From assembly GCA_963796675.1 (NCBI GenBank), contig CAWCMS010000003.1, positions 310,001-374,000 on the forward strand: a stretch of DNA of 64,000 bases, in the 5' to 3' direction. Source of the DNA: CAWCDJ01 sp963796675. Its GTDB lineage: Bacteria; Acidobacteriota; Terriglobia; Bryobacterales; Bryobacteraceae. Positions 57,715 to 64,000 of the stretch are shown here, in pieces (the first letter of the stretch is position 1; each line of letters starts with the position of its first letter). The notes beneath the pieces were generated by a model. The model ran no database searches. It was given only the letters and a program-made list of their open reading frames with translations, and was not told the DNA's origin. A program made the translations under genes and the position numbers.

Positions 57715-58794
57715 CTAGGCGAGCGTCAGGCTCGCATCCGCTTTGATCTCGAGGCCGGCGAACTCGCCGCGGCGCAGTTTGGGAAACGCCGCTGCCCCGA
57801 TCATCGCCGCGTTGTCGGTGGAAAGCCCCGGAGTGGGAAAGTGGACCGGGTAGGGCAGGCCGGCCGATCGCGCCGCGGTGCGCAATCCCGAGTTGCACGC
57901 CACGCCGCCTGAGATGATCAGGCTGGCCGCTCCGATCTGCTCGGCCGAGGCCGACGAACGTGTCAGCAATTCGTGAATCACCGCGTGTTGGAACGACGCC
58001 AGCAGGCCGAGAGTGGCCGCGGGCGTCAGTGCCAGCCACTCCTCCATCGTAGGCGACGGTTTTTCGCGGCGCAGGGCGCATCGGGCCTCGATTTCGGCAG
58101 CCATATCGTGCGACTGCACCCATCGCAGCACGGCCGTCTTCAATCCGCTGAAGCTGAAATCGAGTGCGTTGCCCTTCATCTTGGCGAAGGTAAAGCGAAC
58201 CGCGCGGGAATCGCCATGTGGCGCCAGGCAGTCGATGATCGGGCCGCCGGGATAGCCGAAGCCGAGTAGTTTGGCGACCTTGTCGAATGCTTCACCCGCG
58301 GCATCGTCGCGGGTCCGGCCGAGCAGCCGGTAGGTGAAGTTTTCGCGAACCTCGAAGAGGTGGGTATGGCCGCCGCTCACTACCAGGGCGAGCGCCGGAA
58401 AGGCCACGGGGGTTCCCCCGCGCCGCGCCTCCAGGATCACCGCATGGATGTGGCCCTCGATGTGGTTGACGGCGATCAGCGGCAGGCCGCGCGCAAAACA
58501 GAGCGACTTCGCATACGTCAGCCCGACGAGCAGCGACCCGACCAGCCCCGGCCCCACCGTCGCCGCCACCGCCGCGAGATCTTCCAGGCGGGTGCCGGAT
58601 CGCTCCAGGGCCTCCCGCACTACCGGTACGATGGCGCGTAAATGCTCGCGTGAGGCCAGTTCCGGAACCACCCCGCCATACTTTCCATGGGTGGCTATTT
58701 GCGAGGCCACTACCGAAGAGAGCACGTTCTCGCCGTCTTCCACCACGGCGGCAGCGGTTTCGTCACAGGAAGATTCGATTGCCAGAATGCGCAC
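57715..58794 (-). CDS. tsaD: tRNA N6-adenosine threonylcarbamoyltransferase
   Basis: A 359-residue TsaD/Kae1/Gcp protein that transfers the threonylcarbamoyl group to A37 of ANN-decoding tRNAs. The start RILAIESSCDETAAAVV, GVVPELASREH, the metal ligands in VNHIEGHIHA, and ALVVSGGHTHLF are all canonical. The start is a GTG at 58794, overlapped by the stop of the preceding small gene (TAGTG), so its translation is probably coupled. It is about 20 residues longer than the Escherichia coli protein, mostly at the C-terminus. Confidence 0.96.
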   Translation of the reverse strand: MRILAIESSCDETAAAVVEDGENVLSSVVASQIATHGKYGGVVPELASREHLRAIVPVVREALERSGTRLEDLAAVAATVGPGLVGSLLVGLTYAKSLCFARGLPLIAVNHIEGHIHAVILEARRGGTPVAFPALALVVSGGHTHLFEVRENFTYRLLGRTRDDAAGEAFDKVAKLLGFGYPGGPIIDCLAPHGDSRAVRFTFAKMKGNALDFSFSGLKTAVLRWVQSHDMAAEIEARCALRREKPSPTMEEWLALTPAATLGLLASFQHAVIHELLTRSSASAEQIGAASLIISGGVACNSGLRTAARSAGLPYPVHFPTPGLSTDNAAMIGAAAFPKLRRGEFAGLEIKADASLTLA

Positions 58795-59072
58795 TATTGC
58801 TTATTGTCCCATTCGAGCAGGCGTTCGAGCGGAGCAGCCGATGGGCGGACCCCGCGCCGCGCCCCGAAGTTCAACAAAGCCGAGGCTTTCCATGCGCAGC
58901 GCTGCGCCGCGCCCTGCAGGTCGAAGAGCAGGGGACGGGCGGGGTGGCCCGGCTCGAGTGCGGCGATCGAGCCGGTGACGCTGCTGAGGATAACGGTCAG
59001 TTCGTCGTTCAGGTCATGCGCGGCCGCGGCGGCAACGGCCGAGGCGCGGTCGGCGCGCGTTAATCGTTCCAC
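58794..59072 (-). CDS. Minimal histidine-kinase DHp-like protein upstream of tsaD
   Basis: A 92-residue protein whose centre, AAAAAHDLNDELTVILSSVTG, resembles the phospho-acceptor helix of histidine kinases (H-D-x-N-x-x-L). A second helix follows with FDLQGAAQRCAWKASALLNFG. There is no ATPase domain, sensor or membrane segment. It may be an orphan phosphotransfer or dimerisation module, or a remnant. Its stop overlaps the tsaD start. Confidence in the gene is fair because of the coupling, and in the role low. Confidence 0.6.
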   Translation of the reverse strand: MERLTRADRASAVAAAAAHDLNDELTVILSSVTGSIAALEPGHPARPLLFDLQGAAQRCAWKASALLNFGARRGVRPSAAPLERLLEWDNKQ

Positions 59073-59233
59073 GCACGCAGCATAACCCGCCGGTACCTTC
59101 CGGAACTCCGGCCCCCGCGCATAAGGTTTTCCATGTCACGAACTTACAATTCTCCGAAACCGCGTGACCGCAACCGGAGGGGTTACTCAACCGTCACATA
59201 GTACAATGAAAGGCAACTGGAGCTGTTGATCCA
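59073..59233 (+). promoter_or_regulatory. Intergenic region with promoter of the S55-propeller operon
   Basis: TACAAT (59202-59207) lies about 26 bases before the ATG at 59234 and GGAG stands between, giving an ordinary leadered transcript. No other feature was seen in these 160 bases. Confidence 0.4.
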
Positions 59234-61096
59234 ATGAACATCCGAACCGCCGCGTTGATCCTGGGGATCGCGGCAGCCTCTTTCCCCGGTTTTGCAGGGG
59301 ATTCCAATCTATCCCGCCCTGTCGCAGGTAAAGTCCAAATCATGCCGCTCAAGGATATTAAACCCGGCATGAAAGCCACCGCCTGGACCGTGTTTCAAGG
59401 CACGGTGCCGGAGCCGGTACCAATCGAAATCATCGGACGCTTAAAAAACGTCTGGGGGCCGAATCAGGACATCATCCTGGGCAAGATGGGCGGCAAAGCG
59501 ATCCGCACCAACGTGGCCGGAGGTATGAGCGGCAGCCCGGTTTACATCGATGGCAAGCTGGTGGGCGCGGTGGCGCTGCGTCTGAGCGTCTTTTCGCCGG
59601 ATGCGATCTGCGGCATCACTCCCATCGAGTTGATGCTCGAAATCAACGACTTCGACAAATCGCGCCCGGAAAATGCCCGTACGCCGGATAAGGTGGCGCG
59701 CAAGACCGAGGTCTCGGTGCCGGGCGATCTGCTCGGCCAGGCCGTTTCGGCGGGCGGTGGATCCTCGTTCCAGAGCGTACAGAGCATGGTGCCGATCGAA
59801 TCGCCGCTGGTGTTTTCCGGATTTCAGGACGGCACGCTGCAGCAGTTCGGTCCGCTCTTCCAGCAACTGGGAGTGGCCGCCGTACAAGGCGGCGCCGCTG
59901 GATCGACCGTGCATGGCAGCCAGCCGGTCCCCGGGTGGCAGAAATCTCTCAATCCGGGCGACACCGTGGCCGGTGTCCTGGTGGATGGCGACATGAGCGT
60001 CACCGGTATCGGCACCGTCACATACAACGACGGCAAGCGCGTGCTCGCTTTCGGACATCCGTTCTTCAACCTGGGTCCGGTAGACATGCCGATGGCCAAG
60101 GGCGAGGTGCTGATGACGCTGGCCTCGGCCTTCCAGCCGAACAAGATGGCCAACGCCACCGATATTGTCGGCGCGCTGCACCAGGATCGTCATAGCGGCA
60201 TCATGGGCGTGCTGGGCGGCACCGCGGATATGGTTCCGGTGACCCTGCGGGTGCGTTCACTCGACGCGAAAGAGAACGTCGTCAAGGAAAAGGACTTCCG
60301 GTTCAACGTCTTCGTGCACCAGAAGTGGACGCCTTACCTGATGATGCTGACCCTCTACAATTCCGTCTCCGAGTTGAACGAGTTCACCGATGAGGCAACC
60401 TACCGGCTGAGCGGCAAGGTGCAGTTGAACGGGCAGCCGAACATCTCGCTTTCCACCATGCAGGCTTCGGGCGAAACGCCCATGCCCGCCCCCATGTTGC
60501 TGGCCGGATGGTGGGGCGATAAATTCAACCGGCTCTACCTCAACAACGTGAAGACGCCGGATTTGAAGCGCGTGGATGCCACCATCGACCTGATTCCGGA
60601 GCGCCGCATCGCCACCATCGAGAACGCCTGGGTGCCGAACCCGGACGTGCGGCCTGGCGACGAGGTGCCGGTAAAGGTGATGTTGCGGCCCTACCGCGGA
60701 GAACCGATCCAGCGTGAGTTCAAGATCAAAATCCCGGCCGGCGTGGGCAGGGGCGATCACCGCATCGTCTTGAGCGACGCCGACACCGTCAACCGCATGC
60801 AGAACATGGCCGGCACGATGAACCGGTTCCTCGATCTGCCGGAGACGGTCTCGCTGCTCAACCAGGAGCGGACCAATAATAAACTGTATGTCTCGCTGGT
60901 GGACGCCAGCCCGACCGCTTACTACGACGACAAGACGCTTCCCAGTCTGCCGTCCTCGGTGCTCAATGTCATGCAAGCGGGCAGGGCGCCGAACCAATCG
61001 CTCTTCACTTCGCCCGAAACGGCTTCGGAGCAGATGGCTCTGCCGTTCGATTACGTCGTGACGGGCAGCTATTCGCTGCGGATCCACGTAAAGTAA
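59234..61096 (+). CDS. Exported SpoIVB/S55 peptidase-domain protein
   Basis: A 620-residue protein with a signal peptide (about residues 1-21). A SpoIVB-like S55 serine peptidase domain follows: MPLKDIKPGMKATAWTVFQG near the start, the catalytic Ser in NVAGGMSGSPVYIDGKLVGA and the His-containing RVLAFGHPFFNLG. The C-terminal half is beta-rich and unassigned. SpoIVB itself is a secreted protease that signals in sporulation; here there is no sporulation context. The gene is followed after 19 bases by the propeller gene, so a processing role for envelope proteins is possible (inference). Confidence 0.85.
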   Translation: MNIRTAALILGIAAASFPGFAGDSNLSRPVAGKVQIMPLKDIKPGMKATAWTVFQGTVPEPVPIEIIGRLKNVWGPNQDIILGKMGGKAIRTNVAGGMSGSPVYIDGKLVGAVALRLSVFSPDAICGITPIELMLEINDFDKSRPENARTPDKVARKTEVSVPGDLLGQAVSAGGGSSFQSVQSMVPIESPLVFSGFQDGTLQQFGPLFQQLGVAAVQGGAAGSTVHGSQPVPGWQKSLNPGDTVAGVLVDGDMSVTGIGTVTYNDGKRVLAFGHPFFNLGPVDMPMAKGEVLMTLASAFQPNKMANATDIVGALHQDRHSGIMGVLGGTADMVPVTLRVRSLDAKENVVKEKDFRFNVFVHQKWTPYLMMLTLYNSVSELNEFTDEATYRLSGKVQLNGQPNISLSTMQASGETPMPAPMLLAGWWGDKFNRLYLNNVKTPDLKRVDATIDLIPERRIATIENAWVPNPDVRPGDEVPVKVMLRPYRGEPIQREFKIKIPAGVGRGDHRIVLSDADTVNRMQNMAGTMNRFLDLPETVSLLNQERTNNKLYVSLVDASPTAYYDDKTLPSLPSSVLNVMQAGRAPNQSLFTSPETASEQMALPFDYVVTGSYSLRIHVK

Positions 61097-61115
61097 ACAG
61101 GCGCACGAAACATCA

Positions 61116-63320
61116 ATGAAACAGACTCTACGCTGGCTGCCGGCGCTCCTTGCCGCCGCGGCCTTGTACGCGGGGGACACCCGCACCTGGACACAGTCCG
61201 ACTTTTCCGACTACGAAAAGGGTGTCATCAAGAACCTTTCGGTGCGCAGCGACGGCCTGCTGACGCTGGCTCCGCGTTCGCGAGAACTGTTCGACACTTC
61301 ATCGCCGTATCTGTGGGCGCTGGCACAGGATTCGAACGGCAACCTCTACGCGGGCGGCGGAACGTCCGCCAAGCTCTACCGCATCCAGCCGGATGGCAAG
61401 GGCAAGGTGCTGGCGGATCTCGAAGCGCTGGAGATCCATGCGATCGCGGTGGATTCCAAAGACCGCGTGTATGCCGCCACATCGCCCGACGGCAAGGTCT
61501 ACCGCATCACCGGCAGCGCCAAGCCCGAGGTTTTCTATTCGCCCAAGGCGAAGTACATCTGGGCGATGGCGTTCGATAGCAAGGGCAATCTTTATGTGGC
61601 AACCGGCGATCAGGGCGAGATCCACAAAGTGACGCCCGACGGCAGGGGCTCGGTGTTCTTCAAGAGCGACGCGACTCACGTGCGCTCCCTCACGATCGAC
61701 GCGCACGACAACCTGATTGCGGGTACCGACCCCGGCGGCCTGGTGCTTCGCATCACTCCGGCGGGTGACGGCTTCGTGCTGTATCAGATGCCCAAGCCGG
61801 AAGTGACGGCGGTCGCGGTTTCGAAGGACGGCGCCATCTATGCCGCCGCGGTCGGTACCAGGCAGACCGGCATGCCGACTCCTTCAGGCCCGGCGCAGAT
61901 TCCCTTAAATCCGTCACCGACCACCACTCCCGTAGGCAACACCGGGACCACCATCACTGTGACTCCACAGCGGATGGCGTCGCCTCCCCCGGCATCGCTT
62001 TCTGCGACGGCCGGAGTACGCGGCGGCAGCGACGTCTATAAGATCGAACCGAACGGCAATCCGCGGCAGCTTTGGAGCCATCCGCAGGACGTGGTTTACG
62101 CGATCGGCTTCGACAGCAGCGGCCGCGTGCTGCTCGGCACCGGAAACAAGGGGAATATCTACCGGGTGGAATCGCCCTCCCTCTACACTTCCCTGCTCGA
62201 CATGCCGGCAACCCAGATCACAGCGTTCCAACAGGGGCACGACGGGCATCTCTATGCCGCCACGGGCAACGTGGGCAAGGTCTACGACATCGGTCCCGGG
62301 CTCGAAAGCACGGGCACGATCGAGAGCGACGTTTTCGACGCTTCCATGTACTCCCAGTGGGGCCGGATCAGCTTCGAGGCTAACCTCAACGGCGGACAGG
62401 TCACCATCGAGACCCGCAGTGGGAACCTCGACCAGCCGCAGAAGAACTGGAGCCCCTGGTCGGCGCCAATCACGAATCCGAAGGGCGCACGCATCACGTC
62501 ACCCTCCGCGCGCTTCGTGCAGTGGCGTGCCACTTTGACGGCGGCCGCCAACGGACGTTCGCCGGAGTTGGAATCGGTGGATGTGGCATATTTACCGAAG
62601 AACGTGGAGCCGAGCGTGGACGGGATCGAGATCACGCCGCCGAACTACCGGTTCCCTCCTTCGATCTCGTCGCTGCTCACGGGTCCGCAGAATCTGAACC
62701 TGCCGCCGATGGGCCGGCGTTCCACGGGCCCCTCGCCCTTATTCTCTTCCGATACGACTTCGACGCCCGCCATGCAGCCCGCCAAGGGCTTCATCGGCGC
62801 GCGCTGGCTGGCATCCGACCCGAATGGCGATTCGCTGGTCTATAAAGTGGAGATCCGCGGAGCGAACGAGGCGGAATGGAAGCCTCTCAAAGACCATCTG
62901 ACCGACAAGTATTTCTCGTGGGATTCGACGGCTTTTCCGGATGGCGAATACCGCCTGCGGGTGACCGCGTCGGACGCCCCGAGCAATCCGCCCGCGGAGG
63001 CTCTTTCCGCGCAGATGGTCAGCGATCCGTTCCTGATCGACAACACGCCGCCCGTGATCAGTAACCTGTCGGCCGTCCGCAATGGCGGCAAGATTCAGTT
63101 GAAGTGGCACGCGGCCGACGCGCTGAACAACGTCACCAAGGCCGAATACTCGCTCGATGGCGGGGATTGGACCATCGTGGCGCCGGTCACGAGGCTTTCC
63201 GACGCTCCGCAGCTGGATTACGACCTGATGGTGGCGGCCGGCCCCGGCGAGCACACTATTGCAGTGCGCGTGCAGGATGATTACGACAACGTATCGAGTG
63301 ACAAAGCTGTCGTAAAGTAA
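61116..63320 (+). CDS. Exported beta-propeller protein of unknown function
   Basis: A 734-residue exported protein (signal about residues 1-19) built of repeated propeller strands such as LYRIQPDGKGKVLADL, VYRITGSAKPEVFYS and IHKVTPDGRGSVFF in the N-terminal half. A Pro/Thr-rich insertion (about residues 250-295) interrupts the propeller. The C-terminal part has Ig/FnIII-like strands, for example ISNLSAVRNGGKIQLKWHA. It is probably a sensor or scaffold in the periplasm or on the surface. It is co-transcribed with the S55 protein, and the deaminase starts 5 bases after its stop. Confidence 0.75.
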   Translation: MKQTLRWLPALLAAAALYAGDTRTWTQSDFSDYEKGVIKNLSVRSDGLLTLAPRSRELFDTSSPYLWALAQDSNGNLYAGGGTSAKLYRIQPDGKGKVLADLEALEIHAIAVDSKDRVYAATSPDGKVYRITGSAKPEVFYSPKAKYIWAMAFDSKGNLYVATGDQGEIHKVTPDGRGSVFFKSDATHVRSLTIDAHDNLIAGTDPGGLVLRITPAGDGFVLYQMPKPEVTAVAVSKDGAIYAAAVGTRQTGMPTPSGPAQIPLNPSPTTTPVGNTGTTITVTPQRMASPPPASLSATAGVRGGSDVYKIEPNGNPRQLWSHPQDVVYAIGFDSSGRVLLGTGNKGNIYRVESPSLYTSLLDMPATQITAFQQGHDGHLYAATGNVGKVYDIGPGLESTGTIESDVFDASMYSQWGRISFEANLNGGQVTIETRSGNLDQPQKNWSPWSAPITNPKGARITSPSARFVQWRATLTAAANGRSPELESVDVAYLPKNVEPSVDGIEITPPNYRFPPSISSLLTGPQNLNLPPMGRRSTGPSPLFSSDTTSTPAMQPAKGFIGARWLASDPNGDSLVYKVEIRGANEAEWKPLKDHLTDKYFSWDSTAFPDGEYRLRVTASDAPSNPPAEALSAQMVSDPFLIDNTPPVISNLSAVRNGGKIQLKWHAADALNNVTKAEYSLDGGDWTIVAPVTRLSDAPQLDYDLMVAAGPGEHTIAVRVQDDYDNVSSDKAVVK

Positions 63321-63325
63321 GGGTG

Positions 63326-64000
63326 ATGCATTCCACCCAGACGGAAGTCCGGATCTACAGCCATCCGGATGAAGCGGGCGCGGACGGCGCAACCGTAGCG
63401 GCGGCCGTCATTCGCCAGGAAATCGAAAGGAAGGGCAAAGCCGCGGTGGTGTTTGCCTCCGCGGTGTCGCAGGATCCGTTCCTGGCGGCCCTCCGCTGCC
63501 AGAAGCTCGACTGGAGCCGCATCACGGCATTCCACATGGATGAATACGCCGGCATGAACGATCGGCACCCTGCTTCGTTCCGGCGCTTCCTGCGCGACCG
63601 CCTCTTCGACCACGTGCCGGTGGCGGCGTTCCACGGGCTCGACGCTGAGGCCGCGGACCTCGATGCCGAATGCGACCGCTACGCCGCCCTGCTGCGGGAG
63701 GCGCACCCGTGCCTGGTGATCATGGGGATCGGCGAGAACGGCCACCTGGCTTTCATCGATCCACCGGTATGCCGCTTTGACGAACCGCGCGACGTGCGGG
63801 TGGTCGAACTCGATGACATCTGCCGCATGCAGCAGGTGCACGACGGCGCTTTCGCCTCGCTCGATGACGTGCCGAAGCGGGCGCTCTCGCTGACGGTGCC
63901 GTTCTTCCTGCGATTGCCGCGAGCGGTGGTCTTCGTGAACGGCGAGCGCAAGAGCGCGGCCGTAGCCGCGGCGCTCGAAGGTCCGATTACCGAAGCCTGT
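63326..64000 (+). CDS. Glucosamine-6-phosphate deaminase/6-phosphogluconolactonase family, cut by the window edge
   Basis: The first 225 residues are seen; the family has about 240-270. The substrate loop AFHMDEYAGM and the active-site segment MGIGENGHLAFIDPP match NagB-type deaminases, which convert glucosamine-6-phosphate to fructose-6-phosphate and ammonia. It lacks a signal and is cytoplasmic, yet follows two exported proteins by 5 bases, so it is the third gene of that operon. Whether it is a true deaminase or an amino-sugar relative cannot be settled from this part. Confidence 0.85.
   Translation, partial: MHSTQTEVRIYSHPDEAGADGATVAAAVIRQEIERKGKAAVVFASAVSQDPFLAALRCQKLDWSRITAFHMDEYAGMNDRHPASFRRFLRDRLFDHVPVAAFHGLDAEAADLDAECDRYAALLREAHPCLVIMGIGENGHLAFIDPPVCRFDEPRDVRVVELDDICRMQQVHDGAFASLDDVPKRALSLTVPFFLRLPRAVVFVNGERKSAAVAAALEGPITEAC

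Noticed and set aside
1..64000. CRISPR arrays, rRNA genes, phage structural genes
   Set aside because: No regularly spaced direct repeats, no rRNA-like conserved stretches and no phage proteins were seen on either strand.

Overview
The window is high-GC DNA from a soil-type Acidobacteriota. It most resembles the Solibacter/Bryobacter group. The pointers are a TIGR03435-type exported protein, two permeases of the acidobacterial ADOP (MacB/FtsX-like) type, PEP-CTERM proteins, three quinoprotein modules without the vicinal cysteine pair, a very large carboxypeptidase-regulatory/TonB-type outer-membrane protein, and many exported carbohydrate enzymes with twin-arginine-like signals. No rRNA, tRNA or CRISPR array was seen. 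One intact IS4-family element is present.

Layout. 1-1834: an ADOP permease cut by the left edge. 1960-3518: an Nramp-like transporter coupled to a small membrane protein. 3796-5802: an SRPBCC/ArsR pair behind a palindromic operator, then a glucose-dehydrogenase-like enzyme. 5815-8393: a TIGR03435 protein, an alpha/beta-hydrolase without its catalytic Ser and His, and an exported hypothetical. 8474-12116: a leftward operon of aldo/keto reductase, zinc alcohol dehydrogenase and GH29 fucosidase. 12212-14493: dihaem cytochrome plus quinoprotein. 14535-15956: IS4 element. 16029-20321: an exported ManD-like dehydratase, a ThuA-like protein, a Gfo/Idh/MocA oxidoreductase and a nucleoside hydrolase. 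20363-22439: a MarR regulator with a double operator, a DUF1398 protein and Ada. 22530-24311: a cytochrome-quinoprotein fusion. 24322-28898: five leftward genes around a second ADOP permease. 28945-37986: dipeptidase, dihaem cytochrome, GH29, two PEP-CTERM proteins, DUF169, sialidase-like, PLC-like and DUF1080 proteins. 37989-40601: a frameshifted quinoprotein and its trihaem cytochrome. 41255-51894: a structured leader, a 1180-residue TonB-type protein, tandem GH29 paralogues, a RhamD-like dehydratase and a GH3 enzyme. 51903-57713: a palindromic repeat, a small exported peptide, a cysteine-synthase-like enzyme, two Gfo/Idh/MocA oxidoreductases, a CE15-like esterase and a second ThuA-like protein. 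57715-64000: TsaD with a minimal DHp-like protein, then an operon of S55 peptidase-like protein, beta-propeller protein and glucosamine-6-phosphate deaminase (cut by the right edge).

How the genes may work together. Four GH29 proteins, GH3, CE15, sialidase-like and DUF1080 proteins suggest turnover of fucose- and xylose-bearing plant or microbial glycans outside the cytoplasm, with uptake through the TonB-type protein. Two enolase-superfamily sugar-acid dehydratases and one Gfo/Idh/MocA enzyme carry Tat-like signals, and three cytochrome/quinoprotein modules are also exported. This suggests that part of sugar oxidation takes place in the periplasm. That is an inference from signals and families; nothing here shows activity.

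A window-wide regulatory pattern stands out: at 17 start codons a -10-like hexamer (mostly TAnnnT) ends 6-8 bases upstream, which predicts leaderless mRNAs. Genes inside operons instead have Shine-Dalgarno sites or ATGA/TAATG overlaps.
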